DNA from: an uncultured Planktomarina sp.
GTDB taxonomy: Bacteria > Pseudomonadota > Alphaproteobacteria > Rhodobacterales > Rhodobacteraceae
DNA: 64,000 nucleotides
Assembly (NCBI GenBank): GCA_905182455.1
Contig: CAJJBJ010000008.1
Span: 1-64,000 of the forward strand
Direction of reading: 5' to 3'
Position numbers and translations under genes: made by a program. The notes below the pieces were generated by a model. That model was not told the origin of the DNA, ran no database searches, and saw only the letters and a list, made by a program, of their open reading frames with translations. Positions 18,707-28,316 of the stretch are shown in pieces (position 1 is the stretch's first letter; every line of letters begins with the position of its first letter).

Positions 18707-19261
18707 TTAGCCCGGTGTCGACGACACGCCAACCTGAGCCGGTCGCAACAAACGGTCGTGCAACATAAAGCCCTCAGCCATCACCTGAATGATGTCCCCT
18801 GCTTTTGTGCCCGGAATCGGGGCCTCAAACATTGCCTCATGATCTTGTGGATCAAAACGATCACCAATCTGCGGCACAATGGGCTCAATGCCGTGTTTTT
18901 TGAAAACATTGACGACTTCACGCATGGTCAACTCGACACCCTCAATCAAGGCAGCGGCAACCTCACGTTGTTCATCCGTAGCAACCTCTAGGCCGCGCTT
19001 AAGATAATCATAGACCGGCAGCAAGTCACGGGCGAGCTTGGAGCCACCATAACTTTCCGCTTCTCTGCGATCTCTCTCGCTGCGTTTTCGCGAATTCTCA
19101 GCATCGGCCAGGGCGCGCATCCACTTGTCTTTCAGCGCATCACGCTCGGCGCGCAGGGCGTCAAGTTCAAGCTCATCTTCGGTGTACTCTTCGTCACCAT
19201 ATTCTTCCTCCTCAGCAAGACTGATGTCTTGGAGAAAGTCTTCTTCATTTTCTATCGCCAT
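18707..19261 (-). CDS. grpE: Nucleotide exchange factor GrpE
   Basis: Co-chaperone of DnaK, 184 residues: acidic N-terminus, long helical region rich in charged residues (ERDALKDKWMRALADAENSR), and the C-terminal beta domain with the family motif, V-NVFKKHGIEPI then RFDPQDHEAMFE. Encoded 6 bases after hrcA, so co-transcribed with the heat-shock repressor, an arrangement widespread in bacteria. dnaK and dnaJ are not in the window. Confidence 0.96.
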   Translation of the reverse strand: MAIENEEDFLQDISLAEEEEYGDEEYTEDELELDALRAERDALKDKWMRALADAENSRKRSERDRREAESYGGSKLARDLLPVYDYLKRGLEVATDEQREVAAALIEGVELTMREVVNVFKKHGIEPIVPQIGDRFDPQDHEAMFEAPIPGTKAGDIIQVMAEGFMLHDRLLRPAQVGVSSTPG

Positions 19262-19267
19262 CCGGAC

Positions 19268-20329
19268 CTAACCTCGATCAGATAAAACTCGCCCAACCAT
19301 CTGGGCGGTATAATTTACAATTGGCACAATCCTGCCGTAATTCAACCGTGTGGGTCCGATTACGCCAATAGCACCAACTACCTTTCGGTCAGCGTTCATA
19401 TAGGGAGAAACCACCAAAGAGGAACCCGAAAGTGAAAAGAGTTTGTTCTCAGAGCCAATAAAAATGCGAACCCCCTCCCCTTCATCGGTTAATTGCAGGA
19501 ATTCTGCGATATCTCGCTTGCGTTCGAGGTCGTCAAACAGCACCCGCACCCGCTCCAAGTCCTCAGCCGTGCCCGCTGCTTCCAAAAGATTCGATCTGCC
19601 GCGCACGATCAACCGCTCATTGTCTCCGCCCGCATTCTGCATCACCGCGACTCCGGCCTCAACAAGGCTAGCTGTCAGTGCGTCTAACTCAGAACGGTGT
19701 TTTTTAATTTCCCAAATCACGGATGACTGAAGCTCCTGCAGAGTTTTTCCCTGCCCAACGGCGTTCAAAAAGTTCGCCGCTTCGCGCATTTGGCTTGGGG
19801 TTTGGCCAAGGGGTGGCCGAAAAATACGGTTTTCGACCTCTCCATTTGCGAACACCAAGACCACCAGCGCGCGATCGGTGGCTAGAGACACAAACTCAAT
19901 GTGCTTTATGGGTGACGATTTTTTCGGCGCAAGCACTAATGAAGCGCCATGCGTTAAGCCAGAAAGTGCGTTGGACATGCGGTCTAGCATGTTTGTGATG
20001 CTGTCGCCTTCATCCATCGTGGCGGCAAGTTTTCGTTGATCAGCCTCATCGGGATCCCCGACCTCCATGATGCCATCAACAAACATCCGCAGGCCCATCT
20101 CTGTTGGCCTGCGACCTGCCGATGTGTGTGGACTGTCGAGAAGTCCCAAAAACTCTAAATCTTTCATTACGTTACGTATTGTGGCGGCGCTTACTTGCTG
20201 GCTCATCTGCTGAGTCAGGGTATTGCTTCCCATAGGTTCACCAGAAGAAAGATAGCTCTCCACGACCCTTTGAAACACCTCGCGGCTGCGAGCATCCATC
20301 TCTGAAAATAGTTCTGTGGACGAATCCAT
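19268..20329 (-). CDS. hrcA: Heat-inducible transcription repressor HrcA
   Basis: Repressor of class I heat-shock genes, 353 residues. N-terminal winged helix includes VESYLSSGEPMGSNTL and SAATIRNVMKDLE, then LLDSPHTSAGRRPTE, followed by a GAF-like region and a C-terminal segment ending RLNYGRIVPIVNYTA. It normally binds CIRCE elements in front of groESL; no CIRCE was seen in this window. Forms an operon with grpE and diverges from rph with a 66-bp gap that must hold both promoters. Confidence 0.96.
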   Translation of the reverse strand: MDSSTELFSEMDARSREVFQRVVESYLSSGEPMGSNTLTQQMSQQVSAATIRNVMKDLEFLGLLDSPHTSAGRRPTEMGLRMFVDGIMEVGDPDEADQRKLAATMDEGDSITNMLDRMSNALSGLTHGASLVLAPKKSSPIKHIEFVSLATDRALVVLVFANGEVENRIFRPPLGQTPSQMREAANFLNAVGQGKTLQELQSSVIWEIKKHRSELDALTASLVEAGVAVMQNAGGDNERLIVRGRSNLLEAAGTAEDLERVRVLFDDLERKRDIAEFLQLTDEGEGVRIFIGSENKLFSLSGSSLVVSPYMNADRKVVGAIGVIGPTRLNYGRIVPIVNYTAQMVGRVLSDRG

Positions 20330-20395
20330 TCACCTAGCCCTTGCCATTTGGGGTGCGCATCGCATATTCGCCCATGAACACTGAGAGGACAAGCC

Positions 20396-21106
20396 ATGCG
20401 ACCATCCAATAGAGAATTAAATCAAATGCGCAACATTGTGATCGAAACGGGGGTCACCCGTCACGCAGAGGGATCTTGTTTGATCAAAGTTGGGGACACC
20501 CACGTCTTATGCACTGCGAGCCTTGAAGAGCGTGTCCCATCATTTCTGCGCAACTCTGGGCTGGGTTGGGTAACAGCTGAATATGGCATGCTGCCACGTG
20601 CAACACACACGCGGATGCGCAGGGAGGCCAAAAATGGCCAGTCAGGACGCACTCAAGAAATTCAACGCCTGATTGGTCGCAGTCTGCGCGCGGGCGTCGA
20701 TCGATCAGCCTTGGGTGAGCGTCAGATCAGCATTGACTGTGATGTAATCCAGGCAGATGGGGGCACCCGCTGTGCTGCAATCACCGGTGGTTGGGTTGCG
20801 TTGAAGTTGGCGGTACAAAAGCTGATGAGGGCTGGTGACATTCAAAGCGATCCGCTGTTGGACCCCGTTGCGGCCGTCAGTTGTGGCATTTACGCGGGTC
20901 AAGCGGTTTTGGATCTCGATTATCCAGAAGACAGCGAAGCCGGCGTTGACGGCAACTTCGTGATGCTGGGTTCTGGAAAAATCGTTGAGGTCCAAATGTC
21001 AGCTGAGGGTTCGGCCTTTTCACGGGACCAAATGGGCCAATTAATGGACCTTGCAGAAGCAGGTGTTTCACAATTAGTTTCGGCCCAGCTGGCGGCTGTC
21101 AGCTGA
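20396..21106 (+). CDS. rph: Ribonuclease PH
   Basis: Phosphorolytic 3'-5' exoribonuclease that trims tRNA 3' ends, 236 residues, the usual size. Starts [12 protein letters not shown]; phosphate-binding and catalytic regions include [17 protein letters not shown] and [22 protein letters not shown] lies before the ATG. First of an operon rph-rdgB-hemW with overlapping genes; divergent from hrcA. Confidence 0.97.
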   Translation: MRPSNRELNQMRNIVIETGVTRHAEGSCLIKVGDTHVLCTASLEERVPSFLRNSGLGWVTAEYGMLPRATHTRMRREAKNGQSGRTQEIQRLIGRSLRAGVDRSALGERQISIDCDVIQADGGTRCAAITGGWVALKLAVQKLMRAGDIQSDPLLDPVAAVSCGIYAGQAVLDLDYPEDSEAGVDGNFVMLGSGKIVEVQMSAEGSAFSRDQMGQLMDLAEAGVSQLVSAQLAAVS

Positions 21107-21714
21107 TGCGCAAACTCACAGACTCAAAAATCGTTTTGGCGAGCCACAATAAGGGCAAACTGCGCGAGATTCAGGTGCTCCTAGAGCCCTTCGGTATTGA
21201 GTGTGTGAGCGCTGGTGATCTCGGGCTGGAGGAGCCAGAAGAAACAGAAACCACCTTCGCAGGCAATGCTCGTCTAAAAGCGCATTTCGCCGCGAAGGCC
21301 TCTGGCCTGCCAGCCCTATCCGATGACAGCGGGATTTCTGTTGATGCTTTAGGTGGCGCGCCCGGAGTTTATACGGCCGATTGGGCTGAAACACCAAATG
21401 GTCGTGACTTCGTGCTCGCGATGACCAGGGTTTGGGATAAGCTCGAGACCGCGGACGCACCACACCCACGTCATGCAAAGTTCAAATGCACCCTTTGTTT
21501 GGCCTGGCCTGACGGGCATGATGAGGTTTTCGAAGGGAGTGCGCCCGGACAAGTGGTTTGGCCAATGCGCGGCTCACATGGCTTTGGTTTTGATCCGATG
21601 TTTCAGCCAGATGGGTATGACATAACCTTTGCAGAGATGCTTAGTGAACAGAAACAACCACTTGACCATAGATCCGATGCTTTTGGAAAATTAGTGGTTG
21701 GTTGTCTTGAGTGA
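21106..21714 (+). CDS. rdgB: Non-canonical purine NTP pyrophosphatase (RdgB/HAM1)
   Basis: House-cleaning enzyme hydrolysing ITP, dITP and XTP, 202 residues. Family motifs: LASHNKGKLREI at the N-terminus, ETTFAGNARLKA, SDDSGISVDALGG and HGFGFDPMFQPDG. Its ATG shares a base with the rph stop (TGATG), indicating coupling. The start of hemW lies inside its last codons. Confidence 0.96.
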   Translation: MRKLTDSKIVLASHNKGKLREIQVLLEPFGIECVSAGDLGLEEPEETETTFAGNARLKAHFAAKASGLPALSDDSGISVDALGGAPGVYTADWAETPNGRDFVLAMTRVWDKLETADAPHPRHAKFKCTLCLAWPDGHDEVFEGSAPGQVVWPMRGSHGFGFDPMFQPDGYDITFAEMLSEQKQPLDHRSDAFGKLVVGCLE

Positions 21715-22858
21715 AGATTGGCGCCATGGTGGGTTTGGGCTTTATATCCATTGGCCGTTTTGTGAGGCTAAATGCCCCTATTGTGACTTCAACTCCTACG
21801 TCAGCCCCGATGTGGATGATAACGTCTGGGAAGCTGCGCTCATCGCTGAGTTGGATCGCCACGCTGAGCTGACCCAGGGGCGTCTTTTAAACTCCATATT
21901 CTTTGGTGGTGGCACGCCCAGCTTGATGCCGCCGGCCATGGTAGGGAACTTAATTGCGCGCGCCCTGGAACATTGGGTCCCGGCGAATGACATTGAAATT
22001 ACACTTGAAGCGAACCCCTCTTCTGTAGAAGCGTCGCGCTTCGCGGGATTTCAGGCTGCGGGCGTTAATCGCATATCGATGGGAATTCAGGCCCTCAATG
22101 ACCCAGACCTAAAACGGCTTGGTAGGCTTCATTCTGTGAGTGAGGCGATGACCGCCCTGAAGATTGCCAAGAAGAGTTTTGGGCGTGTTAGCTTTGATTT
22201 GATTTATGCGCGGCAAGATCAATTGTTATCACAGTGGCACAAAGAGCTAGATGAGGCCATTTTGTTAAGCGACGGGCACTTGTCGCTCTATCAACTCACT
22301 ATTGAGCCCGGCACAGCATTTGGTTTTCGCGCCGAAGCCGGCAAGCTGCGTGGCTTACCCGATGAAAATCTGTCTGCTGATATGTTTGATCTCACAAACG
22401 AGGTCTGCGCTGCCGCCGGATTGCAGGCCTATGAAGTATCTAATTACGCCACTAAGGGATTGGAGTCACGCCATAATATTATTTATTGGCGGGGTGGTGA
22501 TTATATTGGAATCGGCCCCGGGGCCCATGGTCGATTGACCTCCAGCGGACAACGCGTCGCCACCCAAACAGCCCTCGCGCCGAAAGCTTGGCTGGACAGG
22601 GTTTCAGTGACATCAAGCGGAACAGTGGCGTCACAGCCCCTGTCGCGAAGCGATCATGCAAATGAATTGATCATGATGGGCCTGAGGATGCAGGATGGAA
22701 TTTCCCTGTCCCGAATTGAAGCGGTTGCTGGCGCGCCTATCGCGGTTCCGACCCACCTGCTTGATCTGGGCCTTATTGCAGTAAACGAAGATCGTTTAAG
22801 GGCCACCCAAAGTGGTCGCCCCCTGTTGAATCAACTGGTTACCGCGTTAATGTTTTAA
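21707..22858 (+). CDS. hemW: Radical SAM heme chaperone HemW (coproporphyrinogen III oxidase-like)
   Basis: A 383-residue radical SAM protein with the CxxxCxxC cluster motif in HWPFCEAKCPYCDFN and IFFGGGTPSLM, IEITLEANP, RISMGIQALND downstream. HemW proteins deliver heme rather than perform the HemN reaction; the Phe-rich cluster region fits that group. The most likely start is the TTG at 21707, giving a N-terminus like relatives (x-E-D-W-x-x-GGFGLY); a TTG at 21698 is an alternative. Overlaps rdgB by 8 bases and the convergent parB by 4. Confidence 0.92.
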   Translation: MSEDWRHGGFGLYIHWPFCEAKCPYCDFNSYVSPDVDDNVWEAALIAELDRHAELTQGRLLNSIFFGGGTPSLMPPAMVGNLIARALEHWVPANDIEITLEANPSSVEASRFAGFQAAGVNRISMGIQALNDPDLKRLGRLHSVSEAMTALKIAKKSFGRVSFDLIYARQDQLLSQWHKELDEAILLSDGHLSLYQLTIEPGTAFGFRAEAGKLRGLPDENLSADMFDLTNEVCAAAGLQAYEVSNYATKGLESRHNIIYWRGGDYIGIGPGAHGRLTSSGQRVATQTALAPKAWLDRVSVTSSGTVASQPLSRSDHANELIMMGLRMQDGISLSRIEAVAGAPIAVPTHLLDLGLIAVNEDRLRATQSGRPLLNQLVTALMF

Positions 22859-23745
22859 AGACCGGCAAGGTGCCGGCAAAGTTCATCAAGTTGTTCAAGA
22901 TCTCGATAGCGAATTGTGACCGAGCCGCCCTCTTGACCCGGATTATGTGCAATCGAAACGCCCATCTTCAAAGCCGCCGACAGATCGCCCTCTAGCGCCC
23001 TGGTGTCGGCATCCTTGCCCGGCCGCTTTAACCCGTTTTTTCTCAGCACTTTCGGCTCTCGCACCAGTTTCTCAACTTGCCGCACAGAGAGGCCGCGGCT
23101 TACCACTATCTGCGCCAATTCAGAGGCGTTCGGCGCCGTTATGAGTGCGCGCGCGTGGCCGCTGGAGAGCCTTCCCATCACAACCAGCGCCTGAACATCA
23201 TCTGGAAGCGCCAAAAGCCTTAAATTGTTAGCAATGTGGGGGCGTGACTTACCAAGTGCCACGGCCATTTGCTCTTGCGTATGGCCAAACTTATCCATGA
23301 GTTGGCGGTATCCAGTGGCCTCCTCAATTGGGTTAAGATCAGCCCGTTGGATGTTTTCGATGATGGCAATTTCAAGAACTTCGAGGTCAGAAAACTCCCG
23401 AACGACAACTGGCAGCTGGTGCAACTGCGCCATCTGAGATGCCCGCCAGCGCCGTTCGCCAGCAACAATTTCAAACTCTCCTGCTTTGCTGGGGTGTGCG
23501 CGCACGACAAGCGGTTGAATAATGCCCTTTGAGCGTATGGATCCAGCCAGATCATTCAGATCGTCAGTATCGAAATGACGGCGTGGCTGATCCGGATTTG
23601 GATGAATTATCTCGATTGGAACGAAGGACTCCGCTCTGCTGGCGGACGCGCTCGGCGCTGTTTCAGTCGCTACCGGTTCAATGTCAGCCATCAGTGCTGA
23701 CAACCCACGGCCCAAGCCGCGCTGACGTTTTGTGGTGTTGGCCAT
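22855..23745 (-). CDS. parB: Chromosome partitioning protein ParB
   Basis: Centromere-binding CTPase of the ParABS system, 296 residues. N-terminal RGLGRGLSALM, the CTP-binding boxes NPDQPRRHF and GERRWRASQMAQ, a helix-turn-helix around QEQMAVALGKSRPHIANNLR, and the C-terminal dimerisation domain. It loads at parS sites; two perfect ones lie at 25104 and 26999. Last gene of the minus-strand chain leading away from the origin. Confidence 0.97.
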   Translation of the reverse strand: MANTTKRQRGLGRGLSALMADIEPVATETAPSASASRAESFVPIEIIHPNPDQPRRHFDTDDLNDLAGSIRSKGIIQPLVVRAHPSKAGEFEIVAGERRWRASQMAQLHQLPVVVREFSDLEVLEIAIIENIQRADLNPIEEATGYRQLMDKFGHTQEQMAVALGKSRPHIANNLRLLALPDDVQALVVMGRLSSGHARALITAPNASELAQIVVSRGLSVRQVEKLVREPKVLRKNGLKRPGKDADTRALEGDLSAALKMGVSIAHNPGQEGGSVTIRYRDLEQLDELCRHLAGL

Positions 23746-23761
23746 TTTATTTCCTAACTCG

Positions 23762-24541
23762 TTAGCTCCGACGTAACAGCACTTCTTGCGCTAGGGCACG
23801 ATAGGCCTCTGCGCCCTTAGATTTGCTGTCATAACTTAAAACCGGCATTGCAAATGATGGCGCCTCACTGATCCGAACATTGCGTGGAATCACTGTTTTA
23901 AAGACCAATTCGCCTAGGTTTTCCCGTGCATCTTCTTCAACCTGCAGCGATAGGCGGTTGCGCGCATCAAACATGGTGAGCAAAACACCCTCGATTCTAA
24001 GGTCCGGATTGCCAAGTTTTCGCACCTCGCGTACTGACATCAGCAGTTGAGACAACCCCTCAAGCGCAAAAAACTCACTTTGAAGGGGTATTATGAGGGC
24101 GTCAGCAGCAATCAGCGCGTTTACGGTGAGGACGTTGAGTGATGGCGGGCAATCGAACAACACATAGTCATATGCTGATAAATCTGAATTGTTCAACACA
24201 GACCGCAGCAGGTGACTTCGGTTTTTTGTACTGGCCAACTCAATGTCGGCCGAACTGAGGTCAGTCGTTGAGGGAATAAGAAAGAGGTTTTTAAAATCAG
24301 TTTGTATAATAAATCGCTCCTCCACGGCCTTGCCAACCAAAACATCATAGGTTGTAAACTCACGCGAATCAGCCGCCGAGCCAAGCCCAGTTGACGCGTT
24401 ACCCTGTGGGTCCAAATCCATAACCAAGACCTTGTGACCAACTTCCGCAAAGGCCGCGGCCAGGCTTAGGGTCGTCGTCGTTTTTCCAACACCACCTTTT
24501 TGGTTCGCAATTGCAATTATCTTTGGCTTACTGTGCTGCAC
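23762..24541 (-). CDS. parA: Chromosome partitioning ATPase ParA
   Basis: Deviant Walker A ATPase, 259 residues: IANQKGGVGKTTTTLSLA, VMDLDPQGNAST, and FDCPPSLNVLTVNAL. Works with ParB and parS to segregate the origin region. Start overlaps the end of rsmG by 14 bases; parB follows after 16 bases. Complete and normal length. Confidence 0.97.
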   Translation of the reverse strand: MQHSKPKIIAIANQKGGVGKTTTTLSLAAAFAEVGHKVLVMDLDPQGNASTGLGSAADSREFTTYDVLVGKAVEERFIIQTDFKNLFLIPSTTDLSSADIELASTKNRSHLLRSVLNNSDLSAYDYVLFDCPPSLNVLTVNALIAADALIIPLQSEFFALEGLSQLLMSVREVRKLGNPDLRIEGVLLTMFDARNRLSLQVEEDARENLGELVFKTVIPRNVRISEAPSFAMPVLSYDSKSKGAEAYRALAQEVLLRRS

Positions 24542-25151
24542 GCTGGATATTCCTGATCTTAAGGACCGCCGCAGCGGCGTTTGTTTGGCTTTTTATAACC
24601 TCACACTCAAATGACCACGCTTTCCGCGCGTCTGCAAGCTCGTCGAGATAACTTTGCCCCTTCATGAGCAGACAAACCCCGCCCTCCTCAACTAGGTTTT
24701 CAGCAAGTTCAAGTAATTTTGGTAGCGGCGCTAAAGCGCGGGCGGAAATAGTTGCTCCACGCGGTAGGTCTAAGGACTCAATTCGGGCATTGTGGATCTC
24801 ACAGCTTAGATCCAAAGTGGCGGCGGCCTGTCTTAAAAAGGTCGCTTTTCTCACATCACTTTCAATCAAAACAACCTTGGTGGCCGGCGCCGTTTCTTTA
24901 AGAATTATTGCAACGACGATTCCGGGGAAGCCGCCACCGCTTCCAATATCAATCCAATAGTCTCCGAGTTCGGCCATTAGGATTATTTGGGCAGAATCCT
25001 CAACGTGCCGGTGCCAAATGTCTGACAGGCTGCCCTTAGCAACAAGATTTATGACCGGATTCCACTTTTTTACAAGCGCAACAAACGCCTCTAACCGGTC
25101 CAGTGTTTCACGTGAAACATCGGTTTTTATGGTGTGGGCTCCGTTATTCAT
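24528..25151 (-). CDS. rsmG: 16S rRNA (guanine(527)-N7)-methyltransferase RsmG
   Basis: SAM-dependent methyltransferase, 207 residues, with the SAM-binding loop YWIDIGSGGGFPGIV and VKKWNPVINLVAKGS upstream of it. The codons for VSRET near the N-terminus are part of a perfect parS site (25104-25119). Its ATG overlaps the mnmG stop by four bases (25148-25151). Confidence 0.96.
   Translation of the reverse strand: MNNGAHTIKTDVSRETLDRLEAFVALVKKWNPVINLVAKGSLSDIWHRHVEDSAQIILMAELGDYWIDIGSGGGFPGIVVAIILKETAPATKVVLIESDVRKATFLRQAAATLDLSCEIHNARIESLDLPRGATISARALAPLPKLLELAENLVEEGGVCLLMKGQSYLDELADARKAWSFECEVIKSQTNAAAAVLKIRNIQRAAQ
25104..25119. other. parS centromere site 1 (within rsmG)
   Basis: TGTTTCACGTGAAACA, a perfect match to the 16-bp bacterial parS consensus, inside the 5' coding part of rsmG and 5.2 kb from the origin region. 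ParB, encoded in the same gene chain, should nucleate here. Confidence 0.93.
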
Positions 25152-27015
25152 ATGGCTTTTCTTAGTTGGTGTGACTTCAGGCGCAGCAAAACCGCCGTCA
25201 AAGCAGCCGGCGTGATGCCCTCGATATTTTTTGCCGCGCCCAAGGACCGTGGTCGCGCCAAGGACAGCTTAGAAGTCATCTCAGATGACAGGCCTGATAT
25301 TCCAAAATACTCAAACCCATCAGGAATTTGTACATTTAGGTCGCGGGCCAAAGCCTCAATGTCGCGACCTTGGCGCTCAATATAGGTGACATAAAGCGCC
25401 TCACGACCAGCTTGAATAAGCGACTCAAAATCCACTCCGAGCAGCGCCGGCTCAAGCGCCAGTAGGTGGTCAGTTAATACGCCAGGAATTGCCAAAAGCT
25501 CGTGACCATTGCGCCGGCGCCCATCTAAACCAAGATCAATTCCAGAAACCCGGGCTTGGTTTGGGGAAATTGCCATATCAGACAATAGTGTTCGACAGGC
25601 GTCCAGCTGCTCGAGCTTTCTTAGATACCGACCATATCGCTCCCAGATACGCAGCCCGACTGATACCCCCGCTCCGTCAGCCGCTGGTCGGCATTGTCCG
25701 CCCGTAGCTTTAAGCGAAACTCGGCGCGTGATGTAAACATTCTGTAGGGCTCGGTGGCCCCCCGAGTTGTCAAATCATCAATCATAACGCCAATATAGCT
25801 GGTGCTGCGATCAAAGCATACTGGCTCCACGCCCCTCAAGCGTTTTGCAACACCTATTGCCGCAACGAGACCCTGAGCAGCGGCCTCCTCATAGCCGGTG
25901 GTACCATTGATCTGCCCAGCTAAAAACAGACCAGACATCAACCCAGATTCTAGGTCTGAGGAAAGACCCTGGGGGTTAAGAAAGTCATATTCAATCGCGT
26001 AGCCAGGTTGGAGGATCTCGACGTTCCGCAAACCCACTATGGAACGCACATAATCATGCTGCACGTCCTCCGGAAGAGACGTTGAAATCCCATTTGGGTA
26101 CACACAGTTGGTCTGAAGCCCCTCAGGCTCCAGAAAAATTTGGTGGCTCGTTTTGTCCGCGAACCGTGTAATTTTGTCTTCGATGGACGGACAATAGCGC
26201 GGACCGACGCCCCCTATGTGCCCACCATACATGGCGGAGCGTCCTAGGTTTTCTCTTATAATATCATGAGTTTGTGAGTTCGTGTGGGTAATCCCACAAC
26301 CAACCTGCTGGGCGGTTGGCCCGCTAGATAGGAACGACAGCATCACCGGGTCTTCATCGGCGGGCTGAACCTCTAGGCTTTCCCAATCTATCGTGTCCCC
26401 ATTGAGCCGCGGTGGCGTTCCTGTTTTTAGCCGCCCGAAAGTCGCACCAAGGGATTCCATCTGCACCGAAAGTTCATCAGCTGCCTTTTCTCCCATACGG
26501 CCCGCAGAAACGCGCTTGTCGCCGATGTGGATTGTACCACGCATAAATGTACCGGCAGTAAGAATGACTGAACGCGCGTTGATCTCAGACCCATCGGCCA
26601 GCCGAACGCCGGTCACCGCATCACCACTAGACAAGAGCGCAGATGCCTCACCCTGAATCAGTGTGAAATCCTGCTTAGACAGCAGTGACTGGATAGCCTC
26701 CAAATAAAGCTGTCGGTCTGATTGAGTTCTGGGCCCCTGAACTGCCGGCCCTTTGCTCCGGTTCAAAAGTCGAAACTGGATGCCTGACAGGTCTGCTGCT
26801 GTGCCCATGATGCCGTCAAGCGCGTCAATCTCGCGCACGAGATGACCCTTACCCAGACCACCAATCGCGGGGTTGCAAGACATTACGCCTATCTTAGTCT
26901 TGTCCAGGGTCACAAGTGCTGCAGACAACCCATATCGGCAAGCGGCATGAAGTGCCTCACAGCCCGCATGGCCTCCACCAACTACAACTACATCAAAATG
27001 TTTCACGTGAAACAC
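25148..27015 (-). pseudogene. mnmG: tRNA uridine-5-carboxymethylaminomethyl enzyme MnmG, split by one frameshift
   Basis: FAD-dependent partner of MnmE that modifies U34 of certain tRNAs. The first part (27015-25621) has the FAD motif [12 protein letters not shown] and [15 protein letters not shown], then runs to ADQRLTERG and ends prematurely. The rest (to 25148) continues in another frame: [30 protein letters not shown] and a normal C-terminus. Adding one G to the GGGGG run (CCCCC on the plus strand, 25666-25670) rejoins them into about 622 residues, the normal length. Since mnmE is intact and no other lesion was found, a sequencing error or very recent indel is the simplest reading. Starts with GTG inside a parS site. 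Confidence 0.9.
26999..27014. other. parS centromere site 2 (at the mnmG start codon)
   Basis: TGTTTCACGTGAAACA, perfect 16-bp consensus, overlapping the first codons of mnmG so that they encode MFHVKH. It is about 3.3 kb from the origin region. Confidence 0.93.
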
Positions 27016-27021
27016 GCCCCC

Positions 27022-28308
27022 CTACTTCCCAAGGCAAAAACTCGAGAAGATTTCATCAAGCACTGATTCTATATCAATCTTACCAAAAACAAAATCCAAT
27101 TCACTTAACGCGAAATAGAGTTCTTGGCTCGCCAGCTCAAATGGCAGAGGTGTTTGCGACGTCAGCTTAAGTGTTTTCACTAAAGAAGCCTCGGCGGCCC
27201 TCAAGCCCGCAACCTGTCGCTCCCGGATAGCAACCACATCTGTTGGTGTTTTTTGCAACAGTTTGTCTGCAATCATCTGAAGCAACTCTGAAACACCTGC
27301 CCCAGTTATTCCCGACACTGACAAACCGTCAGCCGGCCTTTGATCGCCCTTATTCAGCACGACCAAGTCGTCTAAACGGGCCAAAAATGGCAAGTCTTCT
27401 TCATAGGATTTTACCAGAAATATGCGAATGTCTGCAGTATCAGATCTATCATAAGCCATTGATATACCTAATTTTTCAATTTCGTCTTCTGAATTTCTCA
27501 GCCCGGCTGTGTCTAGGAATGTCACTGCCAAGCCCTTGAGGTCAACACGCACCTCAATGACGTCTCGCGTCGTTCCGGCCACGTCAGATGTGATCGCAGC
27601 CTGCCGTCCAGCAATGGCGTTGAGTAAGGTCGACTTGCCAACATTTGGAGCACCAACAATCGCCACCGTAAACCCAGATCTGATTTTAGAAGCAACCGTG
27701 GACCGCTCCAAAATCGCCCCTATTGATTCCTGCGTTTGGCTCACCAATCCGGCAACCTCAACATAAAGGTCCTCTGGAATTTCCTCATCGGAAAAGTCGA
27801 TACTGGCTTCCAGAAGCGCTGCGGCGCGGAGCAAGTCCCCGCGCCAGGCCTCGCCAGCATCACCAAAACTGCCATCCAAGACACGGATAGCCTGCTGCCG
27901 CTGTGATTCGGTTTCTGCATCGATTAAATCGGACAACGCCTCAACTTGGTTCAAGTCCAGCTGACCATTTTCAAGCGCCCTGCGGGTAAACTCCCCCGGA
28001 TCAGCTAGGCGACAGCCGCCACAACTCGACAGCTCCGACAACAGCTTCGCGACCGTTGCCAAACCGCCGTGAACATGAAATTCAACTACCCGCTCACCCG
28101 TAAAGCTTGCCCCAGCCTCAAAGCATAGGATTAAAGCCTGATCAATCAGCGCGCCATCTATGGCACAAACCGACCTCAAGCCAGTCCTACCAACCGGCGG
28201 AATTTTACAATAGTTTGAAGCTATATCAAATGCTTGAGCTCCGGACAGGCGAATGATAGAAACACCCGCCCGTCCTGATGCTGTAGCCTGAGCAAAAATA
28301 GTATCCAT
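27022..28308 (-). CDS. mnmE: tRNA modification GTPase MnmE
   Basis: GTPase that works with MnmG on U34 of tRNA, 428 residues. N-terminal folate-binding domain with VEFHVHGG and PGEFTRRALENG, an inserted G domain (GAPNVGKST, DVAGTTRD, DTAGLR, NKGD) and the C-terminal FCLGK with its catalytic Cys. Intact and somewhat compact compared with enterobacterial MnmE (about 450). Six bases separate it from mnmG and eight from rho. Confidence 0.96.
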   Translation of the reverse strand: MDTIFAQATASGRAGVSIIRLSGAQAFDIASNYCKIPPVGRTGLRSVCAIDGALIDQALILCFEAGASFTGERVVEFHVHGGLATVAKLLSELSSCGGCRLADPGEFTRRALENGQLDLNQVEALSDLIDAETESQRQQAIRVLDGSFGDAGEAWRGDLLRAAALLEASIDFSDEEIPEDLYVEVAGLVSQTQESIGAILERSTVASKIRSGFTVAIVGAPNVGKSTLLNAIAGRQAAITSDVAGTTRDVIEVRVDLKGLAVTFLDTAGLRNSEDEIEKLGISMAYDRSDTADIRIFLVKSYEEDLPFLARLDDLVVLNKGDQRPADGLSVSGITGAGVSELLQMIADKLLQKTPTDVVAIRERQVAGLRAAEASLVKTLKLTSQTPLPFELASQELYFALSELDFVFGKIDIESVLDEIFSSFCLGK

Positions 28309-28316
28309 AGATAGCT

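Noticed and set aside
22855-22905. GC-rich inverted repeat near the convergent ends of hemW and parB (GCCGGCA region)
   Set aside because: Lies inside the parB coding end and has no T run; not enough to call a terminator.
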